This document shows positions 1 to 8,435 of a stretch of DNA of 57,428 nt, one piece after another. Every line of letters begins with the position of its first letter. Position 1 is the first letter of the stretch. Below the pieces are notes generated by a model, which ran no database searches, was not told the origin of the DNA, and was given only the letters and a program-made list of their open reading frames with translations. The translations under genes were made by a program, and so were the position numbers. The stretch comes from an uncultured Roseiflexus sp. (GTDB taxonomy: Bacteria; Chloroflexota; Chloroflexia; Chloroflexales; Roseiflexaceae): positions 1-57,428 of the forward strand of contig CALGYB010000014.1 of assembly GCA_937935075.1 (NCBI GenBank), read 5' to 3'.

Positions 1-327
1 AGATCATGGACGAGCGTTGCAACGACCCCGGCCTTCAGCCAGCGCTGGGTTTGCTGATAGACGGTGTACCACGGCGGCGGAGCGTTGGGCATTATGCGCC
101 AGGGCGCTCCCGTGCGATGCGCTGAGCCTGCCGAAGCGCGGACGATGCAATCGCCCCCCCCTGCCCCCCCCGCAGGGGGGGGGCAGGGGGGGGGCGCAGC
201 GCGTGGTTGCGCTGCGGGGCGTCTTCGGTCATGAAGGTCAGGGAGGGAGCGCAGCGCCTGAGCCGGTCGAAGCGACGAAGGCCCGCTCCTCGTCGCTCAC
301 ATCGCTTGGATAGGGTTGACGTGTCAT
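1..327 (-). pseudogene. IS5-like transposase remnant, 5' part only
   Basis: On the minus strand an ATG at 325-327 opens with MTRQPYPSDVSDEE, typical of the N-terminus of an IS5-family (DUF4096-type) transposase. The similarity resumes in other frames: a piece reading MTEDAPQR near 200-230, and a piece reading RTGAPWR followed by PPPWYTVYQQTQRWLKAG between about 5 and 115. The pieces are separated by frame breaks and non-transposase DNA: a segment with a GAGCCGGTCGA core near 245-270, a C/G-run palindrome at 153-195, and a GAGCCTGCCGA hairpin near 119-139. The gene runs off the window edge, so the DDE catalytic part is not visible. It is certainly inactive. Which IS group it came from is inferred from remembered family motifs. 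Confidence 0.75.
153..195. repeat. C-run/G-run inverted repeat inside transposase remnant
   Basis: The sequence reads G, eight C, TG, eight C, then GCA, nine G, CA, nine G, C. The two halves are near-perfect reverse complements, giving an extremely GC-rich hairpin of about 19 bp per arm. It interrupts the transposase reading frame. Homopolymer runs of this length are also prone to sequencing error, so exact counts should be treated with care. Confidence 0.8.
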
Positions 328-509
328 ACTGAAATCATACCACGTGTATCTCTGAAGTGCATAACAGGCTCTTAGTATAACAATGCGAGACCGCAACTCA
401 AGGCATACTTTCTTCGCCCACGACACTCCAAAAAAGTGACGGTTGCTGTCACAACCTTCTGGTATGCTGCTGATGAGCCCGGCATCAGATCATCGAGGAG
501 TGTGTGACA

Positions 510-1292
510 ATGGCAACCTTCACACCCACTGGTCATTCTGCGACGCTGAAGCACCGACTGATACAGACGCTGCTGATCGCACCCGAAGGTCCGATCATTG
601 TCGTCCTGCTGGCTATCAACGCCATCGCCCCATCGATCTGGATCGGAGCGGGAATTATGCTGCTGGTGGTGACCTTTACCAGCCGCATAATGGCGCTCTA
701 CCTGACCAGTCGCGCTCTCATCAATGCACGATGGGATACTGCCGATGCGCTGGCGGCTGTAGCATCCACGCTGCATCCCTGGTCGCCGGATGCCCTGGCA
801 TTGCGCGGCGCCATTGCGCTGGCGCGCGGCAAAAGCGCGCTTGCCGTGCGTCTGTTGCAACGCGCGCAGCGGCTGGCGCCAAACCGATCGTCAATTGCCG
901 CAGCTTTGAGCGGCGCCCTGCTCGAACAGGGAGAGGCACAGGCTGCCGAAACCGCTGCACGTCGGGCGCTGGAGATGGAACCTGGGAGTGCCGCAGCGCG
1001 TCTCTACCTGGCGCAGGCGCTGGCTGCCGTCGGGGCGCAGGCTGAACTGATCGAAGAGCAACTGCGCGCAGGGCTGGCGCACCAACCAGAACCGGACGCC
1101 GAGGTGTCACTGCGCTGTGCACTCGCACAGCACCTGGCGCAGGAAGGAAGATGGGCAGAAGCGGCGCTGGCGCTCAGCGCCGCGCGTGCGGTACTGCCCC
1201 ATTGCAGCGCCGCTCAACGCTCAATTGTGATCCAGCGTATCGCGGACATTGACAGAGCAATACGTTCAGGGCGCGAAGGCTACGCCGCCTGA
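510..1292 (+). CDS. Membrane-anchored TPR protein
   Basis: This is a 260-residue protein of unknown specific role. The N-terminal 70 residues hold two hydrophobic stretches (around LLIAPEGPIIVVLLAINAI and GAGIMLLVVTF), predicting two membrane passes. The rest is alanine- and leucine-rich helical hairpins with the spacing of tetratricopeptide repeats, for example around ALALRGAIALARGKSALAVR, ALLEQGEAQAAETAARRAL and LAQHLAQEGRWAEAALAL. TPRs mediate protein-protein contacts, so it is likely a scaffold on the cytoplasmic or outer face of the membrane. The ATG at 510 is chosen over the in-frame GTG at 504 because GAGGAG at 495-500 is correctly spaced only for 510. It is convergent with the slipin gene on the other strand. 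Confidence 0.75.
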   Translation: MATFTPTGHSATLKHRLIQTLLIAPEGPIIVVLLAINAIAPSIWIGAGIMLLVVTFTSRIMALYLTSRALINARWDTADALAAVASTLHPWSPDALALRGAIALARGKSALAVRLLQRAQRLAPNRSSIAAALSGALLEQGEAQAAETAARRALEMEPGSAAARLYLAQALAAVGAQAELIEEQLRAGLAHQPEPDAEVSLRCALAQHLAQEGRWAEAALALSAARAVLPHCSAAQRSIVIQRIADIDRAIRSGREGYAA

Positions 1293-1317
1293 CCGTCGTG
1301 CGCAGGCGATTGTATGT

Positions 1318-2199
1318 TCACGATCTCAAGGCATCGTCACTATCGCCGTGGCGCGCCACTGCCTGACCGTCGTGCTCGTGTGATTGCTCACCGACCTCTT
1401 CACGGCGCACAACGGGTGCAACGCCGTTGCGCCGCATCTGCTCCAGACCATCCATAAAGACCTTGATCGTATCGACCGGCAGAGGAAAGATGATAGTGCT
1501 GTTCTTTTCGACGGCGATCTCGGTCAGCGTTTGCAGATAGCGCAACTGAAGCGTCACCGGCTCGCTGGCGATCACGGTGGCTGCTTCGGCAAGCATGCGC
1601 GACGCAGCCAGTTCGCCGTCGGCGTGGATGATCTTGGCGCGCTTTTCACGCTCGGCTTCCGCCTGCTTCGCCATCGCGCGCTGCATCCCTTGCGGCAACT
1701 CGACATCCTTCACTTCGACAATCGTGACTTTGACGCCCCACGGTTCGGTCTGTTCATCGATAATCCGTTGCAACCGTTCGTTGATCGCTTCGCGGCGCGC
1801 CAGCAGTTCGTCGAGTTCGACCTGCCCGACCACACTACGCAGCGTCGTCTGCGCAATCTGCATGGTCGCCCGAATGTAATCCATCACCTTCACAATCGCC
1901 TTTTCGGGGTCAACAACCATGAAATAGAGCACGGCATTGACCTTGATCGTCACGTTATCGAGCGTAATGACTTCCTGCGGCGGCACGTCCATCGTAATGA
2001 CGCGCTGATCGACCCGCACCATCCGCTCGATGATCGGGATCAGGAAGAACAACCCCGGTCCGCGCGCGCCAACCAATCGGCCCAGGCGAAAGACGACGCC
2101 GCGCTCGTACTCTGGCACAATCTTGACTGCGGAAAAGCCGATCATTAGAATGGCGAACAAAAGAACGCCGAGACACAAGAATAACGCTCCAGAACCCAT
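1318..2199 (-). CDS. Slipin/stomatin-like SPFH protein
   Basis: This 293-residue protein has one N-terminal membrane segment (residues about 3-25), followed by the SPFH/band 7 core: [35 protein letters not shown], and [24 protein letters not shown] helical segment rich in A/E/R follows ([21 protein letters not shown]), then a conserved tail ending [11 protein letters not shown]. Slipins form membrane-bound oligomers. In prokaryotes they pair with NfeD proteins, and the gene upstream here (15-nt gap) is an NfeD-like protein, so the two are probably co-translated partners. The last 35 residues are polar and not part of the conserved fold. A role in membrane protein quality control is inferred from the family. 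Confidence 0.93.
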   Translation of the reverse strand: MGSGALFLCLGVLLFAILMIGFSAVKIVPEYERGVVFRLGRLVGARGPGLFFLIPIIERMVRVDQRVITMDVPPQEVITLDNVTIKVNAVLYFMVVDPEKAIVKVMDYIRATMQIAQTTLRSVVGQVELDELLARREAINERLQRIIDEQTEPWGVKVTIVEVKDVELPQGMQRAMAKQAEAEREKRAKIIHADGELAASRMLAEAATVIASEPVTLQLRYLQTLTEIAVEKNSTIIFPLPVDTIKVFMDGLEQMRRNGVAPVVRREEVGEQSHEHDGQAVARHGDSDDALRS

Positions 2200-2214
2200 G
2201 ACTTGCTCCTTTGC

Positions 2215-3609
2215 CTAGACGACGCGCCCTTCGGAGGGGGATTGCGCTTCGCGCGCCGTTGACTCCTCACTGCCAAGCGGTCGCACGATCAACTGAAGAT
2301 TGTGTACCGCAACCACGCGCACCCAATCGCCCACTTCCACCGGATCAGTCTCGCTGATCGCCTGCCACAACGCACCTTCGACGAACACCATACCGCGAGG
2401 GTCAAGCCGTTGCCGCACCTGCGCCAGGCGCCCGACGAGCGCTTCGACGCCGGTAGCGGCCGGGCGCTTGCGGCTGCGCAGGGCAAGCGCCAATCCCAGC
2501 GCAGCGGTTGCCGCGATCCCGCCAATGACGATCAGCAGCGCCCACCAGGCGACACCGGCGCCGGGCGCCTGCGTCGCATCGATCAGATTTCCTCCGCCAA
2601 TGCCGAGCATCACCAGACCTGTAATCATCAAACCGCCATGAGTTGGCGCCACAAACTCGGCGCCGATCAACACCAGACCGAGGATGACCAGCGTCATTGC
2701 CCACCATAGCACAGGAAGCGCCAGGAATCCGACAGCCGCGCCAAGTAGCAGCAGCAACCCGGCGCCGGCGAATAATCCAACCCCTGGCGTACTCAACTCC
2801 AGATAGATCGCCATCGACCCCAGCACCAGCAGCGCAAACGCAACGGTTGGATCGGCAAGCGCCAGACGCAGGCTCTCGAAAAGAGTCGGCTCGATCAGCG
2901 TCGGCGTGCGCCCGATCGACGAAATGCGCACCGTTCGGCCATCGTCGAGCGTCACAATCCGCCCATCGATCAATGTCAGCAATTCGCGCAGATCGGCGGC
3001 AACCAGATCGATGGCCGGCGGATCGAGGCTAACCGCCTGCTGATTGTTGAGAATGACCCCTTCACGAACCGCACGATCGATCCATTCCGCATTCCGCCCG
3101 CGGGTTTCATTCCACTTGCGCATCTGCGCACTGACATTATCGAGGAGGAGGTCGCGTGTTTGCTGGCTGAGCGTTTCGTCCACCTGCGCCAGCGGGAACG
3201 GACTGCCAAAGCTGGTATCGGGTGCAAGGGCGCTGATATGCGCTGAAGTGACGAACAGGGCGCCTGCGGGGCCGGCCTGCGTACCGCGAGGGGTGATAAA
3301 GACCACCACCGGCACCCGCGCCTGAGCGATTTCCGCTGCGAAGACGCGCACCTCGCGGAGCACGCCGCCGGTGCTGCTATACGAAATAATCAAGGCATCG
3401 GCGCTCGACGCTTCCGCAATCTGCACTGCCCGCCGCAGATAATCAAGCGTTGGCGCGGTGACAATACCGCTGACTTCGACCAGATAGAGCGGTCCGCCGC
3501 TCTGTTGCGCTCGCGCGCCTCTGGCGGGCCAGATGAGAAGAAGCAGCACTATCGCCAGCGCCGCAATGAGTATGCTGCTGCGCTGATGAGAGGAGCAGTT
3601 TGCAGGCAT
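2215..3609 (-). CDS. NfeD-like membrane protein with lost protease dyad
   Basis: This 464-residue protein starts at the ATG at 3607-3609, giving a signal peptide (LIAALAIVLLLLIWPARGARA). Then come a ClpP-class serine-protease-like domain (residues about 40-215), a block of membrane helices (about 270-415), and a C-terminal OB-fold NfeD domain (GLVGRLAQ-type start, VEGALWQAISE, VEVGDWVRVVAV). In characterised NfeD proteases (Pyrococcus PH1510) the nucleophile is the Ser of an AASAG motif and the base is a Lys about 40 residues later. Here the first motif reads TPRGTQAGPAGALF, placing Pro114 at the Ser position. The stretch matching the Lys (LSQQTRDLLLDNVS) has no Lys. So the fold is kept but proteolysis by this dyad is unlikely. 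It precedes the slipin gene by 15 nt. Confidence 0.88.
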   Translation of the reverse strand: MPANCSSHQRSSILIAALAIVLLLLIWPARGARAQQSGGPLYLVEVSGIVTAPTLDYLRRAVQIAEASSADALIISYSSTGGVLREVRVFAAEIAQARVPVVVFITPRGTQAGPAGALFVTSAHISALAPDTSFGSPFPLAQVDETLSQQTRDLLLDNVSAQMRKWNETRGRNAEWIDRAVREGVILNNQQAVSLDPPAIDLVAADLRELLTLIDGRIVTLDDGRTVRISSIGRTPTLIEPTLFESLRLALADPTVAFALLVLGSMAIYLELSTPGVGLFAGAGLLLLLGAAVGFLALPVLWWAMTLVILGLVLIGAEFVAPTHGGLMITGLVMLGIGGGNLIDATQAPGAGVAWWALLIVIGGIAATAALGLALALRSRKRPAATGVEALVGRLAQVRQRLDPRGMVFVEGALWQAISETDPVEVGDWVRVVAVHNLQLIVRPLGSEESTAREAQSPSEGRVV

Positions 3610-3702
3610 CGTGGTGCGCCTCGTTTCCAGGCTGACAGTTGATACACAGCACGCATACACATGATACCGCGATCCGCCATTGCGTGCCAGTAGCGCCAAC
3701 CG

Positions 3703-3903
3703 TCACGATGCACGCTCGACGATACGTTTGACGCGGCGCTCGAAATCGGCTCGCAACAGCATGACCTTACGATTGCAGGTCAGGCAACGGATGCCGATCT
3801 CCGCGCCGATCCGCACGACTTGCCATGTATCTCCGCCACACGGGTGCGGCTTACGCATCTGAATGACATCGCCAACACGAATGTCGAGCGGTGGTTTCGA
3901 CAT
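3703..3903 (-). CDS. DUF951 family protein
   Basis: This small protein of 66 residues reads from [25 protein letters not shown], with a later pair of cysteines in [11 protein letters not shown]. That is the full-length signature of DUF951, a short conserved bacterial protein with a KPHPCGG motif and a CxxC, probably binding metal or nucleic acid. The exact function is not established. The start at 3901-3903 matches family starts. A longer in-frame start four codons upstream would overlap the MazG gene. It lies 5 nt after the MazG stop and is very likely translated from the same message. Confidence 0.85.
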   Translation of the reverse strand: MSKPPLDIRVGDVIQMRKPHPCGGDTWQVVRIGAEIGIRCLTCNRKVMLLRADFERRVKRIVERAS

Positions 3904-3908
3904 GCCTG

Positions 3909-5456
3909 TCACCACCCAGGGTCAGCGCCATCGGTCATGTTACGCGCGCGCTCCCACAGAACCAGTTTTTCCTCGACGCTCAGCGTGTTAAGATCGCGCC
4001 CATCAAGCAGCGTTTCGAGCCGCGCGAAGCGTTGTCGAAAGCGCGCAACCGCCGCGCGCAGCGCACTCTCCGCATCCACATTGAGCCGCCATCCCAACCG
4101 GGCAACCGCCAGCAGCACATCGCCCAATTCCGATTCCGCCTGCGCCGGATCGGTTGCAGCGGCGCGCAATTCGGCGATTTCTTCCTCCAACGACTGCCAG
4201 GCGTGGTCAATCTCCAACGCATCGAACCCGGCTCTGGCCGCCTTCGACGTCACTTTCTGCGCCGCCGCCAGCGCGGGCAACGACGGCGGAACACCGTCGA
4301 GTGCGCTCTGGCGCGCCACTCCCTTGGCGACATGCTCGGCATGCTTGATCGTCTCCCAGTTGCGTAACACCTCATCGCTCGCCCCCACATTCACATCACC
4401 GAATACGTGGGGATGGCGGCGGATCAGTTTGCCGGCAACTGCACTGAACACGTCGCCAGCATCGAAACGCTCCGCCTGACGCGCCATTTCGCTCAGCATC
4501 AGCACGTTGAGCAGCAGATCGCCCAGTTCTTCGAGCAGCGCCTCGTCGTTGCCAGCATCGAGCGCTTCCAATGTCTCGTGCACCTCCTCAAGCAACGCTG
4601 CACGCAACGATTGCGGCGTCTGCTCGCGATCCCAGGGGCACCCGCCAGGTCCAAGCAACCGCGCGACGATACATGCCACGCCCTCCGCTCCACGCACGTC
4701 GGCGAGCGGCGTCAGCGGCGGAACGAAGAGACTCGTCAGATGGTCGAAGTCGCTGCGATGGTCGAGGGTGTGGAGCGGCAGTTCGACAACGGATTCTTCG
4801 CCAGCGACCCCGGCGGCATGCGTGAGCATTACCGGATGGTCAGCCGGATAACGTTCCATCAGCGACAGTTTGACGTGCGACGCAACCGACCGGCTGTAAA
4901 CCTGGCAGATCAGCGCAGGGCGCGTTGGCGTCAGCGGAAATGGCAGCAGCGGCGGCGTGTAGGTCAAGCCGTGGAGCGACGCCCACGACGGCGTATCATC
5001 GGGAACCGCCGCTTCATCGACCACCAGATCGAACGCATCGAGCAGTTGCAGACCGTGTTCCAGCGGATCCACGCCGAGCAGTGCACAGACCGGCTCGACG
5101 AAACTGACGCCGGGGATGATCCGCACCGGCGCCCCCTGCGCGCGCGCGCGGCGCAGCAGATGGCGCGACGTGGCTTCCGCCGTCAGCGGGTCGCCCGGCG
5201 TTGCATACACCACCGGCTCACCGCCGCGCGCGCGCGCGAGCAGTTCTTCGGCGATCCGCTCATACACCTCGTCGAAACGTTCCGCCCGATCATACAGGTC
5301 GTCGAATGCGCGAATGACGACCGACGACGGCAGCGCAGCGACCGTCGGATGCACTGCGGTGCGCAGATAGAGCACGGGCGTTGTGGAAATGACCTCCCAC
5401 GCCGCGCGCGTGATCATCCCCGGATCGCCGGGACCAAGACCCACAAGCGTGATCAT
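3909..5456 (-). CDS. mazG: Tetrapyrrole methylase-MazG fusion protein
   Basis: This 515-residue fusion begins with MITLVGLGPGDPGMIT, the opening strand and glycine motif of SAM-dependent tetrapyrrole (corrin/porphyrin) methylases. The methylase-like domain runs to about residue 220 and includes VVYATPGDPL. After it lies a MazG nucleotide pyrophosphohydrolase: GGCPWDREQTPQSL, then the metal-binding helices EEVHETLEALDAGN and LLEELGDLL, and a second degenerate repeat with EEEIAELRAA and ESELGDVL. The layout matches Bacillus YabN. MazG hydrolyses NTPs to NMP and PPi for house-cleaning or alarmone control. The methylase substrate in such fusions is unknown. Its start codon overlaps the stop of the parvulin gene (ATGA), so translation is coupled. 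Confidence 0.93.
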   Translation of the reverse strand: MITLVGLGPGDPGMITRAAWEVISTTPVLYLRTAVHPTVAALPSSVVIRAFDDLYDRAERFDEVYERIAEELLARARGGEPVVYATPGDPLTAEATSRHLLRRARAQGAPVRIIPGVSFVEPVCALLGVDPLEHGLQLLDAFDLVVDEAAVPDDTPSWASLHGLTYTPPLLPFPLTPTRPALICQVYSRSVASHVKLSLMERYPADHPVMLTHAAGVAGEESVVELPLHTLDHRSDFDHLTSLFVPPLTPLADVRGAEGVACIVARLLGPGGCPWDREQTPQSLRAALLEEVHETLEALDAGNDEALLEELGDLLLNVLMLSEMARQAERFDAGDVFSAVAGKLIRRHPHVFGDVNVGASDEVLRNWETIKHAEHVAKGVARQSALDGVPPSLPALAAAQKVTSKAARAGFDALEIDHAWQSLEEEIAELRAAATDPAQAESELGDVLLAVARLGWRLNVDAESALRAAVARFRQRFARLETLLDGRDLNTLSVEEKLVLWERARNMTDGADPGW

Positions 5457-6466
5457 GGCGCTGGAGTCGGCAACGGAGCAATCGTCGGCAACGGTTCAGG
5501 CGTCGGCGTCGGGAAGACCGGCTCGACCAGACGCTGCTCCTGGATCGCCTTCTGTTTTTCACTCTGCAACAGACTTTCGAGCGCACTCTGCTGCTCAAAC
5601 GGCAGCTCCTGCGCCACCCGCCGCTCGATGACCGCCGGCGCGTTGGCAGGATCGAGCGCCGGCGCCTCCCCGCGCGAAACCAGACGGATCACGTGCCAGC
5701 CAAACTGCGTCTGCACCGGTGTCTTTGTCGTCTCACCCGGTTGCAGGTCCTCGAACATGGCTTTGTCGAATTCGGGAACAAACTGCCCGCGCTGGATATT
5801 TTCGTAGACGCCGCCGTTACTCGCCGAACCGGGGTCCTGCGACAGTTCCTTTGCCAGATCGGCAAAATCCTCGCCCTTGTCGAGGCGCTCAATCACCTGC
5901 TTCGCCTCGTCTTCCGTTGCTACCAGAATATGCGCCACTGTCGCCACATCGACCATGCGCTGCGTATCTGCCATCACTTCGTCGGAGATGCGCTGGCGAA
6001 CATCCGCTTCGGAGACCAGCGTCTCGCCAAGTTTCTGGCGCGCCAGAAAGTAGGTGACGAACAGACGAAACTCCGGCGACGACTCGCCTGGCAGTCCGAG
6101 TTGCTCCTGGATGGCCTGTTCGAGCGCCATGCCGCTTCCCATCTGGATCTGCTGGCGAAACCGCTCGATCTGCTCATTCACCTCGGCGTCGCTGACGGTA
6201 ATGCCGCGCTGCCGCGCTAACCCGAGGGTCAACTGCTGATCGATGAATTGCGACACCAGTTCTTGCTCGATCTCAAGACGCGATGGTAACGGGAAACCCA
6301 TCCCCGCTTGTTGTTGAAACCCTTTTTCGATGCGACTGATACGCTGGTCGAGGTCCTGGCGCGTAAGCGTCACATTATCGACCCTGGCGACAGTCTGCGT
6401 TCCGGCGCCGCATGCAACAAGCGCCAGCGCGACCAGGATTGCAGCAATGGCATGTTTGAGGTTCAC
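5453..6466 (-). CDS. Parvulin-type peptidyl-prolyl isomerase lipoprotein (PrsA/SurA-like)
   Basis: This 337-residue protein starts at a GTG (6464-6466) preceded by AAAGGA at the right distance. The upstream TTG at 6484 is less likely. The N-terminus is a lipoprotein signal (AILVALALVACG, with lipidation at that Cys). A SurA-N-like helical region follows (QELVSQFIDQQLTLGLARQRGITVSDAEVNEQI). Next is a parvulin domain from about residue 180: VAHILVATEDEAKQVI, GEDFADLAKELSQDPGSASNGG, VPEFDKAMFEDLQPGE, QTQFGWHVIRL. The tail is Pro/Thr-rich. It would act outside the membrane as a foldase for secreted proteins. It shares an ATGA overlap with the MazG gene and lies downstream of lepA. Confidence 0.92.
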   Translation of the reverse strand: MNLKHAIAAILVALALVACGAGTQTVARVDNVTLTRQDLDQRISRIEKGFQQQAGMGFPLPSRLEIEQELVSQFIDQQLTLGLARQRGITVSDAEVNEQIERFRQQIQMGSGMALEQAIQEQLGLPGESSPEFRLFVTYFLARQKLGETLVSEADVRQRISDEVMADTQRMVDVATVAHILVATEDEAKQVIERLDKGEDFADLAKELSQDPGSASNGGVYENIQRGQFVPEFDKAMFEDLQPGETTKTPVQTQFGWHVIRLVSRGEAPALDPANAPAVIERRVAQELPFEQQSALESLLQSEKQKAIQEQRLVEPVFPTPTPEPLPTIAPLPTPAP

Positions 6467-6510
6467 AAAAGGTCCTTTCACCAATGGTTGCCCAACCGGA
6501 GAAAAACGGC

Positions 6511-8319
6511 TTACGTATCGGCATTCAACGAGAGCACCGCCATAAACGCTTCCTGCGGTATCTCGACGCTACCGACCATTTTCATGCGCTTTTTGCCTTC
6601 TTTTTGCTTTTCAAGCAGTTTACGCTTACGGGTTACATCGCCGCCGTAGCACTTGGCGAGCACATCTTTGCGCATTGCCCGAATGGTTTCACGGGCGATC
6701 ACCTTGCTGCCAATCGCCGCCTGAATCGGCACCTCGAACATCTGGCGCGGGATCAATTTGCGCAGCCGCTCGACCAGCGCGCGCCCCTGCGCATAGGCAA
6801 ATTCGCGGTGGACAATGAGCGACAGCGCATCCACCGGTTGCCCATTCACCAGAATATCGAGTTTCACCAGATCGGCGGGCTGATACCCGGCAAGGGCGTA
6901 GTCGAGCGATGCATACCCCTGCGTGCGCGACTTGAGCTGGTCGTAGAAATCGACCACAATCTCGGAGAGCGGGATTTTGTACTTGAGCGCTACCCGCTGC
7001 GGATCGAGATGTTCCATCGTCTCGAAAACGCCGCGCTTGCCGGTGACCAGTTCCATGATCGCGCCGATATAGCGCGTTGGCGTGATGATCGTGATCAGCA
7101 TGATCGGCTCTTCAATCGACTCGATCCGCCCGGCGTCCGGCATATCCGCCGGATTATCGACGGTGATCACGTCGCCGTTCGAGAGCAATACCTGATACTC
7201 GACGCTTGGCGCAGTAATCAGGAGATCAAGACCATATTCGCGCTCAAGACGTTCGCGCACGATCTCCATGTGGAGCAGGCCCAGAAAGCCGCAGCGAAAG
7301 CCAAAACCGAGCGCTGCCGATTTTTCGGGAACGAACGACAGCGCCGCATCGTTGAGTTTCAATTTTTCGAGCGCTTCGCGCAGGTCGGTGTAGGCATTGG
7401 TATCGACCGGATAGAGACCGGCGAAGACCATCGGTTTGGCGGGACGATAGCCGGGCAGCGCACGTTCGGCTGGCATGTCGGCAAGGGTGATGGTATCGCC
7501 CACCTGGCATTCGCCGATCTGCTTGAGACCGGTGGCGACATACCCGACTTCGCCGGTGCCGAGGGCGTCGAGCGGCGTCATCTGCGGGCGGAACGCACCC
7601 ACTTCGAGGGCGTCCGCCTCGGCGCCGGTGCCGAGCATGCGCACGCGCGCACCAGTCGGAAGCGCCCCATCGACGACGCGCACATAGGCGATAACCCCCT
7701 TGTATGGATCGTAGTGGCTGTCGAAGATCAGCGCGCGCAGCGGGCGGTCGTGCTGACCATGCGGCGGCGGGATGCGCTCGACGATCGCTTCGAGCAATTC
7801 GTCGATCCCGATCCCCTGCTTGGCAGAGACGCGCAGCACATCTTCAGCCGGCAGACCCAGCACCTGCTCGATCTCCATCGCCACGTGGTCGGGATCGGCG
7901 CCGGGCAGATCGATTTTGTTGAGCACCGGGATGATCGTCAGGTCATTCTCCAGCGCCAGATAGACGTTCGCCAGCGTTTGCGCCTCGATGCCCTGCGATG
8001 CATCGACAACCAGAATGGCGCCTTCACCGGCGGCGAGCGCGCGCCCGACTTCGAATCCAAAATCGACGTGACCAGGGGTGTCGATCAGATTGAACTGGTA
8101 TGTCTGGCCGTCGCGCGCGACGTACTGCATGCGCACCGCTTTGCTCTTGATCGTGATGCCGCGTTCGCGCTCGAGGTCCATTGCATCGAGCAACTGTTCA
8201 CGGCGCTCCCGTTCGCTGATCGTCCCCGTCATTTCGAGCAGACGGTCGGACAGGGTCGTTTTTCCGTGGTCGATATGGGCAATGATTGAGAAGTTTCGGA
8301 TATGCTGCTGATCGGCCAT
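6511..8319 (-). CDS. lepA: Elongation factor 4 (LepA), ribosomal back-translocase
   Basis: This 602-residue GTPase has G1 [15 protein letters not shown], a switch region with RERGITIK, G3 [10 protein letters not shown]4 [13 protein letters not shown]-Tu-like domains, and the LepA-specific C-terminus ([29 protein letters not shown]). LepA binds stalled or mistranslocated ribosomes and is nearly universal in bacteria. The start at 8317-8319 ([11 protein letters not shown]) fits all family members. An open frame continues upstream but would run through the promoter. Downstream lie the parvulin lipoprotein, MazG, DUF951 and NfeD/slipin genes on the same strand. Confidence 0.97.
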   Translation of the reverse strand: MADQQHIRNFSIIAHIDHGKTTLSDRLLEMTGTISERERREQLLDAMDLERERGITIKSKAVRMQYVARDGQTYQFNLIDTPGHVDFGFEVGRALAAGEGAILVVDASQGIEAQTLANVYLALENDLTIIPVLNKIDLPGADPDHVAMEIEQVLGLPAEDVLRVSAKQGIGIDELLEAIVERIPPPHGQHDRPLRALIFDSHYDPYKGVIAYVRVVDGALPTGARVRMLGTGAEADALEVGAFRPQMTPLDALGTGEVGYVATGLKQIGECQVGDTITLADMPAERALPGYRPAKPMVFAGLYPVDTNAYTDLREALEKLKLNDAALSFVPEKSAALGFGFRCGFLGLLHMEIVRERLEREYGLDLLITAPSVEYQVLLSNGDVITVDNPADMPDAGRIESIEEPIMLITIITPTRYIGAIMELVTGKRGVFETMEHLDPQRVALKYKIPLSEIVVDFYDQLKSRTQGYASLDYALAGYQPADLVKLDILVNGQPVDALSLIVHREFAYAQGRALVERLRKLIPRQMFEVPIQAAIGSKVIARETIRAMRKDVLAKCYGGDVTRKRKLLEKQKEGKKRMKMVGSVEIPQEAFMAVLSLNADT

Positions 8320-8363
8320 GCTGAATTTCCAGGAGACGCTGCGCACTACTCCAACAGGATGGA

Positions 8364-8392
8364 AGTATAGCAGATGCAGTGGTGTGCCGCAA
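8364..8392 (-). promoter_or_regulatory. Predicted sigma70-type promoter for lepA
   Basis: On the minus strand TTGCGG (8387-8392) and TATACT (8364-8369) are separated by exactly 17 nt. It sits about 45-70 nt upstream of the lepA ATG and diverges from the promoter at 8399-8427. It was identified by consensus only. Confidence 0.6.
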
Positions 8393-8398
8393 CGAAAG

Positions 8399-8427
8399 TT
8401 GACAGGCGCCGTCATGATCGAGATAAT
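8399..8427 (+). promoter_or_regulatory. Predicted sigma70-type promoter, leaderless arrangement
   Basis: TTGACA (8399-8404), a 17-nt spacer and GATAAT (8422-8427) form a near-consensus promoter. The expected transcription start near 8434 falls practically on the ATG at 8436, so the mRNA would be leaderless unless a start further inside the gene is used. Confidence 0.6.
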
Positions 8428-8435
8428 CGGCGCCG

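Noticed and set aside
36-110. Intact transposase reading frame on the minus strand
   Set aside because: Similarity exists but is split across frames with intervening repeats, so it was called a pseudogene instead.
17-313. 98-codon plus-strand frame at the window start
   Set aside because: It lies opposite an IS5-like remnant and includes a G/C-run palindrome. Not a plausible protein.
6484-8289. Long open frame of about 600 codons opposite lepA
   Set aside because: It is the antisense of a clearly coding, conserved gene and its translation has no recognisable domain, so it is a composition shadow.
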